Source of the DNA: Aporhodopirellula rubra
GTDB taxonomy: Bacteria; Planctomycetota; Planctomycetia; Pirellulales; Pirellulaceae
Direction: 5' to 3'
Length of the DNA stretch: 64,000 nt
NCBI RefSeq assembly: GCF_014192335.1
Contig: NZ_JACHXU010000016.1
Span: forward strand, 1-64,000
Below are positions 38,409 through 48,715 of the stretch, piece by piece. Positions within the stretch are counted from its first letter, which is position 1. The number at the start of each line of letters is the position of its first letter. A program made the position numbers and the translations under genes. Below the pieces are notes generated by a model. It was not told where the DNA came from. It saw nothing but the letters and a program-made list of their open reading frames with translations, and ran no database searches.

Positions 38409-38548
38409 GAGAATTCTTTGCGTTTCGAGAAGTATTCGAGAATTGATCGTTCGGAGTCGTCGCACTGTCGCGTTGGTACTGTCACCGTTTGGTTTCTCGC
38501 CGTGAGTTGTCGGCGCGGGTTCTCAGCGAGCATGATGAGCAGGGTCGG

Positions 38549-41500
38549 TCAGCCGCGTGTGAGGGTTTCGCTGAGGTTCAGCAGCAAGGTTGAAACCTGC
38601 ATCCATGCCGCCTGTTCGACGACATCGATGTCGTTGGAGGGTGGTGACTCGCCCACCGAGATTGCCGCCGCAGCCTCGTCCGGAGCAGCAGCGAAACGAG
38701 CGAGTTCGGATTGTACCAGCTTGCCGACAACTTGCAGTTCACGTTTACTGGGTGATCGGTTGAGCACTCGGCTGAACGCATACTCAATTCGTGAGTCGGT
38801 TTCGTTGTCCGGTTGCTCTCGAAGTATCGCAGCGGAGAGAACCCGTGCGGCTTCGGTGAATTGAGGATCGTTCAACGTCACCAGTGCCTGAATCGGAGTG
38901 TTCGTTGCACCACGATCGACCGTACACATCTCGCGGCTCGGTGCATCGAATGCAGCCATCGCGGGATGCGGGCTGGTCCGTTTGACGATCGTGTACAGGC
39001 TACGGCGATATAGCTTTTCACCGTGGTCTTGAACGAAAACCTGTTTGGTCGCGGGGGTGCTGCCGAAGTGGCTGACCTCTTTCCACAACGCCGGCGGTTG
39101 GTATGGCTGCACGCTGGGGCCGCCCACTCGCGGTGCCAGCAAACCGCTCACAGCAAGTGCTTGGTCACGAATGAATTCGGCAGGCAAACGAAACCGGGGA
39201 CCGCGCCCAAGCAGACGATTCTTCGGATCTAACTCGATTTGCTCTTGGGTCGCCGATGATTGCTGACGGTAGGTCGCACTGCTGACAATTTCTCGGATGA
39301 GTTGTTTGGAGTCCCACCCGATTTCAACGAATCGAGTGGCCAAATAATCGAGCAATTCAGGATGGCTCGGGTACTCACCCTGGGATCCGAAATCGGCCGA
39401 CGTCGCTACCAACCCGGTTCCCAAAAACAACGACCAAAAACGATTGACGGCGACACGCGACGTCAGCGGATGATCTGCAGCGACCAGCCAATTCGCGAGA
39501 TCCAATCGATTCGCTTTCGCATCGCGGGATTCCGCTAATTCAGCAGATTCCGAGTCAGTCGGTTCGGGGGCTGAGGCGGGAATCAGTTGCGGCAGCACGC
39601 CGGGCGTTTGAGCGGTGACACGTTCGAGCGGTGAATCATATTGGCCACGATTCAGAACGAAAGTCTCGCGCGGATTCGCGGACGTGTTCATCACCATAGT
39701 CGAGTGAGCGGACGTGAGGACATCACGGCGTTCTTCCAAATTCGCGATGCGAACGCGGAGCGGCTCTAATTCACGCGCCGATTTTCGGAAGACGTTTAAG
39801 ACGAGATCGCGAGTCGTGTCGTCCCATTGCTCTTCCGGGGTCGCGATTGCCTGAGCGATCGGTGCGTCCCATCGGCTGTCGGTGTCCTTGCCCGAGAACG
39901 GTTGCATCTTCCACTGAAATGCCAACGAATTTGGCTGGCCGAAAAAGATCAATACGCTCAAGTACGGCGTCTCTCGGGGGTCAACCGGTTCGGCGAATGT
40001 CAGTGTCAATCGCTGAGCCGAATCACCGACGGAGGGCTGCCACCATTGCCTACTGTCTTCGACCACGATACTTGCCGCCGCATGCCCGGCCGCTTGACTG
40101 CTTGCGGATACTTTTGAGAAGGCAAGCTGGCGATGGTAATCGACCTGGTCGGCGGGTTGCGCCGTTGCGGAAACAAGAACCGTCGAGATCTTCGGTACCC
40201 CAGCGGGAAATGGGGACAATGACATGCGTGACGCATCACCGTCGCCCGTCTTTTGCGGCAAAAATTGAATGCGAATTCCCGAGACCAACTCTGCCTCGTC
40301 TAACGCACCAGTGGGCAACCGCAGCGAGTGGCTCAATCCATTCAGCCCACCGCTGGGCCGAGTGAGTTGAACGGAGCCGTCGGTCTCAAACGTGATGGGT
40401 CCGGGCCGGTTTGGACTGGAGACATCGATCAACTCCAGGTCAACCAAACGAAAACCATCGCCGCGAGACTCTTCGTCAGACCGTTGCGTTTCGAGCCATT
40501 CGTCAAACCCGTTCGTCGCCTGCGAGAGACGGTCGCGTAATCGTGCAATCTCTACGTCGATGTCATCGAGTTCCTGAGTTTTCAGCACCGTGACTGCGTT
40601 GAGCGTGGGACCGGAGTTCCGACCGCCGTCACCATCGAGACCGTGATCATCGAGTTCGTTGAAGAAGGCCAGGAATTGATAGTATTCTTTTTGTGAGATC
40701 GGATCGTATTTGTGGTCATGGCATTGGGCACACCCCATCGTGAGCCCCAAAAACACTTCGCTGGTGGTCTTAACCCGGTCGGCTGCATAGTTGGCGAGAT
40801 TCTCGGCGGGGATCGTGCCCCCTTCGTGCGTGATCATGTGGTTGCGATTGAAACCCGTGGCAATTCGCTGGGCGTCGGTTGCGGCGGGAAGCAAATCACC
40901 TGCTATCTGTTCGATTAAAAACTGATCGTACGGCATGTTGTCGTTGTAGGATTGGATCACCCAATCTCGCCACATCCACATGCTGCGGCCGCCATCGATC
41001 GAATACCCGTTCGTGTCCGCGTATCGCGATTGGTCGAGCCACGGCAATGCCATCCGTTCGCCGAAGTGCGGTGACTCGAGTAACCGCGAGATGGCGTCCT
41101 GGTAAACACGTTCACCGCCCTTGGGGTAGTCACGTGCAAACGCGTCAGCCTGCTCCATCGTGGGCGGCAATCCCGTAAGATCGAAGGTCAGCCGACGGAT
41201 CAGCGTTCGCGCATTCGCCTCGGGCGATGGCGTCAGTCCTGCATTGACGAGCCCCTGGGCAACAAACGAATCAATCGCGTTTCGGCCCCACCTTTCCTGC
41301 GTCACTTCGTCAGTCAAATTGACCTCGGGAACAGGCGGCGACACCGGCGGTATGAATGCCCAGTGACCCTCGTATGGCGCCCCTTCTTCGATCCAACGTC
41401 GAATCAATGTTTTTTGAACTTCGGTTAACACCAGATGCGATTCAGGCGGTGGCATCAGCAATTCAGGATCGTCGCTGATAATCCGTTTCCACACTTCGCT

Positions 41501-42172
41501 GTTCGACAAGTCGCCAGGGGCAATCGGCGTGTATCCTCCGAGGTCGGCAGTTGCACCTTCATGCGTGTCCAGACGCAAGTCCGCACGACGACCATGGTCA
41601 TCGGGGCCATGACATAAAAAGCAGGTCTCCGAAAGAATGGGTCGAATGTCACGATTGAATTTGATCCGTTGTTTGGCCGCGGCCGGAACCACCGGGATCG
41701 ACGCCTCCGACAAACCGGGATGCTTCATGGATCCCGACGCGTTGATCACCTTCCGAGGATTCGGCGTTCGCCGGGATGTCGGATTGGATTCTTGATTGGA
41801 AACCTGACTCGGGGACGCGTCATCGTTGCGAGCGACAACCATCACAGCATTGGACGACGGAAACATTTGCTGACGCACGACGAGTCCAACGACCACGATC
41901 ACACACGCCACCACAAACAGACGGGTTAGCATCAACCCCGAGTACTCGGTAGCACGCGAAGTAGACGCGGCGGCGGACAAAGTGCCGGACGGTGAGGCGA
42001 TCAAATCCGCTTTCGCGAGGAGTTGCTCGTCCAATTCACATAGATCCAAATATCGATCCAAAGCCTGCGGGTCCGTTTCGAGAATCTCACGCAACTCCAC
42101 GACTTCTTCGGTCGTCAGGACACCGGCGAGATGCTTTTGCAGCAGTTGATCGTAACGCTGAGGAAAAGTCAT
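38549..42172 (-). CDS. Anti-sigma-like N-terminus fused to cytochrome c and PSD1 (DUF1549/DUF1553) domains
   Basis: 1,207 residues from the ATG giving [12 protein letters not shown], 1 nt after the sigma-factor stop. Residues 1-60 resemble the N-terminus of planctomycete FecR-like anti-sigma factors. A membrane helix at 83-101 ([15 protein letters not shown]) follows. A haem-binding CxxCH lies at 184-188 ([16 protein letters not shown]). Then come a PSC1-like segment, DUF1549 ([16 protein letters not shown]... [20 protein letters not shown]), a carbohydrate-binding-like middle region and DUF1553 ([21 protein letters not shown]...). The layout suggests that one protein both senses or holds the sigma factor and carries the periplasmic redox enzyme. 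Confidence 0.85.
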   Translation of the reverse strand: MTFPQRYDQLLQKHLAGVLTTEEVVELREILETDPQALDRYLDLCELDEQLLAKADLIASPSGTLSAAASTSRATEYSGLMLTRLFVVACVIVVVGLVVRQQMFPSSNAVMVVARNDDASPSQVSNQESNPTSRRTPNPRKVINASGSMKHPGLSEASIPVVPAAAKQRIKFNRDIRPILSETCFLCHGPDDHGRRADLRLDTHEGATADLGGYTPIAPGDLSNSEVWKRIISDDPELLMPPPESHLVLTEVQKTLIRRWIEEGAPYEGHWAFIPPVSPPVPEVNLTDEVTQERWGRNAIDSFVAQGLVNAGLTPSPEANARTLIRRLTFDLTGLPPTMEQADAFARDYPKGGERVYQDAISRLLESPHFGERMALPWLDQSRYADTNGYSIDGGRSMWMWRDWVIQSYNDNMPYDQFLIEQIAGDLLPAATDAQRIATGFNRNHMITHEGGTIPAENLANYAADRVKTTSEVFLGLTMGCAQCHDHKYDPISQKEYYQFLAFFNELDDHGLDGDGGRNSGPTLNAVTVLKTQELDDIDVEIARLRDRLSQATNGFDEWLETQRSDEESRGDGFRLVDLELIDVSSPNRPGPITFETDGSVQLTRPSGGLNGLSHSLRLPTGALDEAELVSGIRIQFLPQKTGDGDASRMSLSPFPAGVPKISTVLVSATAQPADQVDYHRQLAFSKVSASSQAAGHAAASIVVEDSRQWWQPSVGDSAQRLTLTFAEPVDPRETPYLSVLIFFGQPNSLAFQWKMQPFSGKDTDSRWDAPIAQAIATPEEQWDDTTRDLVLNVFRKSARELEPLRVRIANLEERRDVLTSAHSTMVMNTSANPRETFVLNRGQYDSPLERVTAQTPGVLPQLIPASAPEPTDSESAELAESRDAKANRLDLANWLVAADHPLTSRVAVNRFWSLFLGTGLVATSADFGSQGEYPSHPELLDYLATRFVEIGWDSKQLIREIVSSATYRQQSSATQEQIELDPKNRLLGRGPRFRLPAEFIRDQALAVSGLLAPRVGGPSVQPYQPPALWKEVSHFGSTPATKQVFVQDHGEKLYRRSLYTIVKRTSPHPAMAAFDAPSREMCTVDRGATNTPIQALVTLNDPQFTEAARVLSAAILREQPDNETDSRIEYAFSRVLNRSPSKRELQVVGKLVQSELARFAAAPDEAAAAISVGESPPSNDIDVVEQAAWMQVSTLLLNLSETLTRG

Positions 42173-42173
42173 G

Positions 42174-42836
42174 TTACTTTGGCACCTCGTTGAGTGTGGC
42201 GGTTGCCGCGGGTGTTTTGTGTGGGTGGTTTTGTGTCGCGGTCGATTCGGCTTGGAACTTGACGCAGTCCACAAGGGCATTTCGCGCCCGGTGCAATGCT
42301 TGGCCGATCGCATTAGGCTTTCGACCGGTCGATTCCGCCAAGTCGGTTAGCGAGTGACCACGCAAGTAAAATCCTTCGACGAGATCGCGTTGATGATCGG
42401 GCAAGCTCTGCAAGCAGCGATCCAGTCGTTCCCAATTCGATTGCTGTCGACGCTGAGCAAGTCGCTCTCGATAGCGTCGTTCAATCACGTCGTGCAAACG
42501 ATCGTCCACCAACGCTTCCGCTTTCGTGGCAGCTTGTTTGCGAGTGTGATTTCGAAAATGGTTCCGAGCGATCTGGCACAGCCATGCGGCAAAATCTGTT
42601 CCCGGTTGAAAAGATTCTTGCTTTTCCAGTGCCGTCACGTTGGCCGCCTGAAGGGTGTCTTGCGCAGCATGCACCGAACCCGTCAGCCTGACTAAATAGC
42701 CGAGCACCGGGCGTTGTGCTTGTTCGAGCAGATCTTCAAATGAAAAACGTGAATTTGCCAATCGCCAATGCCTCTCTATGGAAAGAATGTCGAGTGATGC
42801 TTCGGTTTTACTCGAAATCCATTCTTTTTGTGACAC
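42174..42836 (-). CDS. ECF-type RNA polymerase sigma factor (planctomycete RpoE-like)
   Basis: 220 residues. Region 2 is FEDLLEQAQRPVLGYLVRLT followed by DTLQAANVTALEKQESFQPG and FAAWLCQIARNHFRNHTRK. Region 4 is CLQSLPDHQRDLVEGFYLRG and SLTDLAESTGRKPNAIGQAL. A C-terminal Thr/Ala-rich tail follows. Some residues before region 2 may not be translated; an in-frame TTG lies near the LANSRF residues. First gene of sigma/PSD1-fusion/DUF1501; the next gene starts 1 nt after its stop. The fused anti-sigma-like segment is its likely control. Confidence 0.85.
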   Translation of the reverse strand: MSQKEWISSKTEASLDILSIERHWRLANSRFSFEDLLEQAQRPVLGYLVRLTGSVHAAQDTLQAANVTALEKQESFQPGTDFAAWLCQIARNHFRNHTRKQAATKAEALVDDRLHDVIERRYRERLAQRRQQSNWERLDRCLQSLPDHQRDLVEGFYLRGHSLTDLAESTGRKPNAIGQALHRARNALVDCVKFQAESTATQNHPHKTPAATATLNEVPK

Positions 42837-43309
42837 TTTGCAATCAGGCCTAAGATCCCAAAAGCCGCAGCCGATTTTTTCCCATCCTAAATCGAAACCC
42901 GCCTGCGACCGACGAAGTCGCGAATTTCACGCACGAAACGAGTGGCAAGGAACCTGTATGCCTGAGTAACCCGGCTCACCGGAATCACGTGTTCTCGTCA
43001 CGAGGATTCAGTGAAATGAAATTTGAAATAGCCAAAACGGCACACTCTGCGGGGTGAGTCTTGGCGGCGTTCGGTGTTGCCAAAAGGCACGGCTTACCGA
43101 AAGAAGGTCGACAGCTGCTTTGGCGATGGGGCAATCTGAAAGTGCAGTGCGGCGGGTTTTGGTTTTGACGCACAAACCTGCCACCTTCCTTCCGGGAAAT
43201 CCAGCGGAATGAGGAGACAGAGACTCATATAGGGCGAACCGGGATTGCCAAAATACTAAACTATTCGTATTTTAATCGTATTCATCCCACACGGACGTGG
43301 TTATCTCAC
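42837..43309. other. Divergent intergenic region
   Basis: About 470 nt between the sigma-factor gene and the DUF1559 gene. No supported gene. A small inverted repeat (aaaatac...gtatttt, 43250-43273) lies about 40 nt before the DUF1559 start and could be a regulator site. Promoters for both operons must lie here but cannot be placed confidently. Confidence 0.45.
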
Positions 43310-44236
43310 ATGAAACTTCTGACCCAAATTCACTACCGCGACAACGCTGCCCCTTGTTCTCGAGACGCATTCACTGTGCTCGAGTTACTCGTGGCCGTCT
43401 CGATCATCGGTATTTTGGCGGCGTTGTTGTTGCCCGCGATCGGGGCAACTCGCGAGGCCGCCCGCCGCGTGCAATGCACCAATCATTTGCGTGAAATCGG
43501 GCTGGCGATGCACAACCACCACGCCGCCAGAAATCAATTGCCCGTCGGATGGACCTTCGACCCGAGCGGCACCTCCGCGTACGGGTGGGCCGTCTCGCTG
43601 CTACCCTACCTCGAAGAGAATGCGTTGGGGGGGCAAATCAATGTGAGATTGCCTCTCGACGACCCAAGGCACGATCTCGCTCGTTCGACTTCGCTGCCAT
43701 CGTTTCTTTGCCCCTCCGACATCACCGAACCCCACTTCACGCTTTTTCACGGCGATGATGACGATGATGAATCTCCTTCATCGTCCATCCGTTTAGGTGA
43801 CGCCGATGAATCGATGGCGATCATTCAATTACCAACAGCCAACTACGTCGGCATTTTTGGAACAATCGAGGCCGATGATGACATTCCCGCTCCGACCGGC
43901 GACGGTGCGTTTATTGAAAACCGTGCAGTCCGTTTTCGTGATTTCCAACGCGGGTTATCCAATACGATCATCGTGGGCGAACGAACGATGGCTCTCGTGC
44001 CATCAACTTGGATCGGCGTGAACCTCGCCGGCGAAGATGCGGCAGCACGACTGGTCGGCTCAGCACTCGAGGGCATCAACAATCCACTCGCAGACGAGTG
44101 CGAACATTCGAGTCGCCACCCCGGCGGAGCTAATTTCCTGTGGGGTGATGGCCACGTCTCGTTTATTACCGAAGACATTGACCTGAATGAATACCACTGC
44201 TTGGCAAAGTTACGTGCAATCGGATCTGAAGGGTAA
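43310..44236 (+). CDS. DUF1559 pseudopilin-like protein
   Basis: 308 residues. The type IV pilin/type II secretion pseudopilin leader is FTVLELLVAVSIIGILAALL near residues 21-40, normally cut by prepilin peptidase. It is followed by the DUF1559 block typical of planctomycetes (AARRVQCTNHLREIGLAMHN) and the C-terminal HPGGANFLWGDGHVSFI motif. An aspartate-rich stretch (GDDDDDESPSSS) may bind calcium. Likely a surface or periplasmic filament-type protein; function unknown. Confidence 0.9.
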   Translation: MKLLTQIHYRDNAAPCSRDAFTVLELLVAVSIIGILAALLLPAIGATREAARRVQCTNHLREIGLAMHNHHAARNQLPVGWTFDPSGTSAYGWAVSLLPYLEENALGGQINVRLPLDDPRHDLARSTSLPSFLCPSDITEPHFTLFHGDDDDDESPSSSIRLGDADESMAIIQLPTANYVGIFGTIEADDDIPAPTGDGAFIENRAVRFRDFQRGLSNTIIVGERTMALVPSTWIGVNLAGEDAAARLVGSALEGINNPLADECEHSSRHPGGANFLWGDGHVSFITEDIDLNEYHCLAKLRAIGSEG

Positions 44237-44310
44237 GCACGTTCGAATTCATTTCCTCTGCACATCCCGTCACCCTTCGACTTCAATTTCCTACCCGCAG
44301 CGTTTTCAAC

Positions 44311-44694
44311 ATGGCACGAACCAAAAAGCTTTTCGAGTTAACTAAATGCGAAGCCGAGGTCATGGACGTTGTCTGGGACAAAGGTAGCGTTACCGTGAAC
44401 GATGTTGTCGACACGATCGACCGCGAACTCGCCTACACGACGGTACTGACCACGATGAAGATTCTCGAAGACAAAAAAATTGTCAAACGCGGGAAGAAAA
44501 TCGGTCGTGCCTTCACCTACACGGCAAAAGTGTCGCGAGATGAAGTGCGTCATGGGATGCTCAAATCATTGGCCGATCAGTTATTCGGTGGCTCGACGAG
44601 ATCGCTCGTCCTCAGTCTATTGCAATCCGATGCAGTCACGGCGGACGATATCGAAGCGGTTAAGAAAGCCGCCTCCAAGCTAGAGAATTCATAA
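44311..44694 (+). CDS. BlaI/MecI/CopY-family transcriptional repressor
   Basis: 127 residues. Winged-helix DNA-binding domain: LTKCEAEVMDVVWDKGSVTV, then AYTTVLTTMKILEDKKIVKR. The C-terminal dimerisation region has SLADQLFGGSTRSLVLSLLQ. Usually cut or released by a partner M56 sensor; the next gene is such a protein and overlaps the stop by 1 nt. Confidence 0.9.
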   Translation: MARTKKLFELTKCEAEVMDVVWDKGSVTVNDVVDTIDRELAYTTVLTTMKILEDKKIVKRGKKIGRAFTYTAKVSRDEVRHGMLKSLADQLFGGSTRSLVLSLLQSDAVTADDIEAVKKAASKLENS

Positions 44695-45845
44695 TGGATC
44701 CGCGATTCACATTTGAAGTCGGCAGCACCCTCTGCCTGCAAATCACGGCCATCATCGCGACGACATTCATACTGCAACGCTGGATCGCCGATGCCCGTTG
44801 GGGATGTCGGCTTTGGACCACCTGCTTCCTGTGCATCATCGGCGTGGTCATCGCCGCATTATTGCTGCCTCATCGGCGTCTGTTCCATTTCCCGAGCGGA
44901 ATCACGCACGAAACTACGCTCGGTATCATTGTTTGGGAGAGCCGCGCTGCAACCGTACTCTTCTTCGTTTGGGCACTCGGCGTTGCATGGTCGATGCTGA
45001 AAACATTGGTGCGATGCCTCTGTCTTCTGCGATTTCTAAAATACGAATGTGATCCGGTCGATTCGAAAACACAATTGCCTGCACTCGCACGGACTCCCTC
45101 GGCAACGACAAGCTGTGCCCACGGCTCGACTACCGAGACAACTCATCCAACTATCGCCCTGATCGATCACGTTGCGATCTTAACGTCGCCAAATATCCAG
45201 GGGCCGTTCTGTTGGCAACTACACCAACCGGTAATCGTACTACCAACGTCTTTGCTCAAAGAAGACGATTTAACGCTACGACATATTTTACTGCACGAAC
45301 TTGAACACTTACGAACCCAGCACCCGATGCAACACTTTCTACAAGGTGTTTGTTCGACGCTGTTCTGGTTCCATCCGTTGGTTTGGTCTGCTTCGCGAGA
45401 CGCCGAGTTAACTCGCGAATACCTGTGCGACGAGGTTGCGGCGAAGTCGATCGGCAAATTTGGTGCTTACCTGCGCACGCTGGCCAAAGTGGCGGAGCGG
45501 TGTGGAAATACGTCTTGCGACAAAGTCCCCAGCGGAACGCTCGCGTTTGGAAACCGCCCCAGCGCGCTGATTCGCCGCAGCAACCGCTTGGTCAAGCTAG
45601 CCCAGGGACAGCAACCCACACCCGTTTGGCGACCGATCGTAGCGACCACAACGTTGCTGTTGTGCGCCGGATTGGTCCAACAAGTATGGTTGCCGACCAA
45701 CGCGATGGCATCTCAGCGAAGTGACTGGTCCCCATGGCCAAAATGGACGGCGAAAGCGTTGCATCATGTCGACGTCCACGTTCGTGATTTCGAACTGTTC
45801 GAGGATCGTGTGCAACTGCACGATCTCATCTACAAAGACGATTGA
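44694..45845 (+). CDS. M56-family membrane metallopeptidase (BlaR1-like sensor/protease)
   Basis: 383 residues with N-terminal membrane helices and a cytoplasmic-side zinc protease motif HELEH near residue 205 (LLHELEHLRTQHPMQHFL), a following helix FWFHPLVWSASRDAELTREY, and the metal Glu in YLCDEVAA. A last helix (PIVATTTLLLCAGLVQQVW) is followed by about 50 residues. No penicillin-binding sensor domain is present, so the signal is not obviously beta-lactam. Partner of the BlaI-type repressor with which it overlaps. Confidence 0.85.
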   Translation: MDPRFTFEVGSTLCLQITAIIATTFILQRWIADARWGCRLWTTCFLCIIGVVIAALLLPHRRLFHFPSGITHETTLGIIVWESRAATVLFFVWALGVAWSMLKTLVRCLCLLRFLKYECDPVDSKTQLPALARTPSATTSCAHGSTTETTHPTIALIDHVAILTSPNIQGPFCWQLHQPVIVLPTSLLKEDDLTLRHILLHELEHLRTQHPMQHFLQGVCSTLFWFHPLVWSASRDAELTREYLCDEVAAKSIGKFGAYLRTLAKVAERCGNTSCDKVPSGTLAFGNRPSALIRRSNRLVKLAQGQQPTPVWRPIVATTTLLLCAGLVQQVWLPTNAMASQRSDWSPWPKWTAKALHHVDVHVRDFELFEDRVQLHDLIYKDD

Positions 45846-45919
45846 AACGTCCACGGTGGTGCATCACATCGGTGAATGACCTCGCGAAATTGAAATCACG
45901 ACGTCTTCCCACCACGAAC

Positions 45920-45997
45920 TACTAAAACCTTACGAGTTGGCATTGATGCCTGAGATTGGAATTCGTAAGGTCTTCGCAACCCAGTATTACTAAAACC
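45920..45997 (+). promoter_or_regulatory. Inverted and direct repeats upstream of the glycosyltransferase operon
   Basis: accttacga (45927-45935) and tcgtaaggt (45963-45971) form a 9-bp inverted repeat. tactaaaacc occurs twice in direct orientation (45920-45929 and 45988-45997). Both lie in the gap before the operon, whose Shine-Dalgarno is taaggag at 46006-46012. They may be binding sites, for example for the BlaI-type regulator next door. Seen directly; role inferred. Confidence 0.4.
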
Positions 45998-46019
45998 ACC
46001 GTAGTTAAGGAGTGCATGG

Positions 46020-48539
46020 ATGCACCTTGCCGAACCCGCTCAATCACGCAACGTCGACGACACCGAAGTTCATTCGACGGTGCGCGGTACGCCAACGATC
46101 TCGCTAGTTTTGCCGGCATACAACGAGGCTGCCGTCATTGCCGACGCGGTCTCCGAAGCTAACACCGCCTTATCGCAGATCACGGACGTTTACGAAATCA
46201 TCGTTGTCGACGATGGCAGCATCGACGAAACGTCGGCCATTGTGAACGAACTCGCGTCTGCCAACGAACACGTTCAATTGATACGACACTCACCGAACCG
46301 GGGATACGGTGCAGCGATTCGCTCGGGGTTCGCAGCAGCCAAGCATGAACTGGTCGTCTTTACTGATGCGGATTGTCAATTCGACTTAACGGAACTGGAT
46401 CGCTTCGTGCTGTTGTCCAATCGCTACGACATCGTTTGCGGATACCGGATCGATCGCAAGGACACACCGCTGCGGTGTCTCTACTCGAAAGTCTACAACT
46501 TGTTGGTTCGAGCGTTACTGGGCACCCGCGTTCGTGATGTCGACTGTGCGTTGAAGATGTTTCACCGTGACGCAGCGAAAAAGCTGCGGATTACGGGCAA
46601 TGGTTTTCTCGTCAATTCCGAGATACTGACCCAGGCAAGGCAATCTCATCTGAGCGTCGTCGAAGTCGGTGTTTCACACCGACCTCGGTTGCAAGGTGAA
46701 AGCACCGTGTCGGTATCACACATCCCTAAAGTATTGACATCGTTGCTGCGATACTGGTGGAACGAGGTGCAGTTCCCAGATTCCCAACCGAGCCGGCAAC
46801 AAGTCACGCAGCCCACTGAGACTCGCTCGCTACTGGGATTCGCACATGACCGATGGTTACAGTTCGGTTTGGTACTGATCGCCGCCGTGTTCATGCTGAC
46901 AAATCTCGGCTACCCGTTGATCGATCGCGATGAAACTCGCTACGCCGAGATTCCACGTGAAATGATTGCGACCAGCAACTGGATTTTGCCGCAGCTAAAT
47001 TTCACGACCTACTATGACAAACCTCCAATGTTGTACTGGCTGTGTGCGATTAGCTTCAAAGTGTTCGGCATTGGTGAATCATCCGCTCGCCTCGTTCCAG
47101 CGTTCGCAGCAATCTTCACATTGGTGTCAACAATGTTCTTTGGTTCTCGAATTTTCGATCGTCGCATCGGATTGCTCGCCGGAGTGATTCTTTTGCTATC
47201 GGCCGGATTCGCGTTCACGAGTCGATATCTACTACTCGATGGGGTGCTGTCTCTATTTGTTTCTCTGTCACTATTTTCCGCCTATGAAGCTCTCAGAGAT
47301 CCAAAACTGGTTGAGAAAACGCAAGGACATCGTGATGTGCACTGGGGTTGGTGGATCGCGTCGGGCGTCTGCATCGGATTAGCATTCCTCACGAAGGGAC
47401 CGATCGCGGTGGTACTTTGGCTACCGCCGGTATTGGCGATAACGTGGTTGTCGGACACCACGGCAAAACCTCGTTGGTGGCACTATGGAATTTTGGGCAG
47501 TGTGGCCGTCGTGATCGCGGCACCGTGGTTCGTCCTCGTGCACCTACAAGACCAGTCGTTCTTGTTCAACTTTTTCTACAAACACAACATCGCTCGATTC
47601 GCTGGCGAATTTCACGCGAGGCCATTTTGGTACTTCGTTCCCGTATTGCTGCTCGCGGGACATCCTTGGTCGTTCTTGACGATCCCGTATGCAAAGTTCC
47701 TGTTCGGGCGGGACGACGCGTCTCGACGCCAACGCACGCCCGCGATCGGGTTCTTAGTGCTCTGGAGTGGTTGGTGCTTCCTGTTCTTCTCAATTTCGAG
47801 TTGCAAGTTACCAACGTATCTGTTGCCGGCTGCACCCGCACTGGCACTGATGCTCGGACACTATCTCAACGAAGTCCTTCGCGACACGACGAATTCGCCA
47901 CAGTACTTTTTCGCTCGGTTCTGGTCCGCTCGAACAGCAACGGCCACAACATGCTTCGCCGGTGTGGCGTTTGTGCTCTTCGTCATGCAAACGACCGGCG
48001 AAGCAACGGCAGCGTTGTTCGGATGGGCGATGCTGTGGGCGACCTTGTTGATGACCTCCCTCTTGTTAATGGCCGATCGATATCACGCGTCAATCGCATG
48101 GGGAACATCTACCGGCGTCGCGGCGTTGCTGGCCGTGATGACGATGCATCAAATACTGCCGGCCTACAGTCGCTCGCAAACCGTCGTCGGCGACACATCG
48201 CCACTGGCCGAACAGTTGACCGCAGACACGCGGTTACAGATCGCGACGATCAATCATGAGTTTTCAGAAATCCCGTTCTATCTCGATCGCAACGACATTC
48301 GCAATTTCGCGGATGTCGAGGATCCCAAACTCGGTGAGTTTGTAGCGAAATCCGGAACAGCGATCTTAATCGTGGACGATCGAATTGCTCCACAGGACGT
48401 GCTACGTCAACTGCCCAAGAGGTCCAAACTGATTGAGGTCGGACACCGGGGTTCAGCTCGCTTGTATCACGCCACGCGTGTGACAGGATCAACTCGGATC
48501 GCAATGGTCTCCGACGCATCCAAAGGCAGTCATCAATGA
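46020..48539 (+). CDS. Fusion of polyprenyl-phosphate sugar synthase (GT2) and ArnT-like GT83 transferase
   Basis: 839 residues. Residues 25-255 are a DPM1/ArnC-like GT-A enzyme: LVLPAYNEA, VVDDGS (62-67), the DAD metal motif (116-118), and RDVDCALKMFHRD. Residues 280-end are an ArnT/PMT-like integral membrane transferase with about 11-12 helices. It has the periplasmic acidic motif DRDETRYAEIPREM (D304, E305), TYYDKPPMLYWL, and an extracytoplasmic tail. The two activities would make the lipid-linked sugar donor and then pass it to an acceptor. No stop or frameshift separates the domains. The RBS taaggag supports this ATG. Confidence 0.88.
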   Translation: MHLAEPAQSRNVDDTEVHSTVRGTPTISLVLPAYNEAAVIADAVSEANTALSQITDVYEIIVVDDGSIDETSAIVNELASANEHVQLIRHSPNRGYGAAIRSGFAAAKHELVVFTDADCQFDLTELDRFVLLSNRYDIVCGYRIDRKDTPLRCLYSKVYNLLVRALLGTRVRDVDCALKMFHRDAAKKLRITGNGFLVNSEILTQARQSHLSVVEVGVSHRPRLQGESTVSVSHIPKVLTSLLRYWWNEVQFPDSQPSRQQVTQPTETRSLLGFAHDRWLQFGLVLIAAVFMLTNLGYPLIDRDETRYAEIPREMIATSNWILPQLNFTTYYDKPPMLYWLCAISFKVFGIGESSARLVPAFAAIFTLVSTMFFGSRIFDRRIGLLAGVILLLSAGFAFTSRYLLLDGVLSLFVSLSLFSAYEALRDPKLVEKTQGHRDVHWGWWIASGVCIGLAFLTKGPIAVVLWLPPVLAITWLSDTTAKPRWWHYGILGSVAVVIAAPWFVLVHLQDQSFLFNFFYKHNIARFAGEFHARPFWYFVPVLLLAGHPWSFLTIPYAKFLFGRDDASRRQRTPAIGFLVLWSGWCFLFFSISSCKLPTYLLPAAPALALMLGHYLNEVLRDTTNSPQYFFARFWSARTATATTCFAGVAFVLFVMQTTGEATAALFGWAMLWATLLMTSLLLMADRYHASIAWGTSTGVAALLAVMTMHQILPAYSRSQTVVGDTSPLAEQLTADTRLQIATINHEFSEIPFYLDRNDIRNFADVEDPKLGEFVAKSGTAILIVDDRIAPQDVLRQLPKRSKLIEVGHRGSARLYHATRVTGSTRIAMVSDASKGSHQ

Positions 48540-48715
48540 GGTGGTTGTTCCGCCTCGTTTTGAAACAGTCGACGCGAGTTCGCGAAACCGATCACTGCGT
48601 TCATAGTGACCTGATTCGCATTCGCCAACTGGCCGACATGCTGGATCAACTTGAAGATGCCCGAGATATCCGAACTGAACACATCGATTCTCTTCGTGAG
48701 AAATTGAAATGTTGA
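48536..48715 (+). CDS. Small coupled protein of the glycosylation operon (59 aa)
   Basis: ATG at 48536 overlaps the previous stop (ATGA), and its own stop overlaps the next gene's start by 7 nt. The protein begins MRWLFRLVLKQSTRVRETDH, basic then helical (LIRIRQLADMLDQLEDARDI). The tight coupling at both ends argues that it is translated. It may be a peripheral adaptor of the permease. No family recognised. Confidence 0.6.
   Translation: MRWLFRLVLKQSTRVRETDHCVHSDLIRIRQLADMLDQLEDARDIRTEHIDSLREKLKC

Noticed and set aside
47348..48259. 303-codon frame inside the glycosyltransferase fusion gene
   Set aside because: Out-of-frame shadow; the GT83 domain text in the main frame is continuous.
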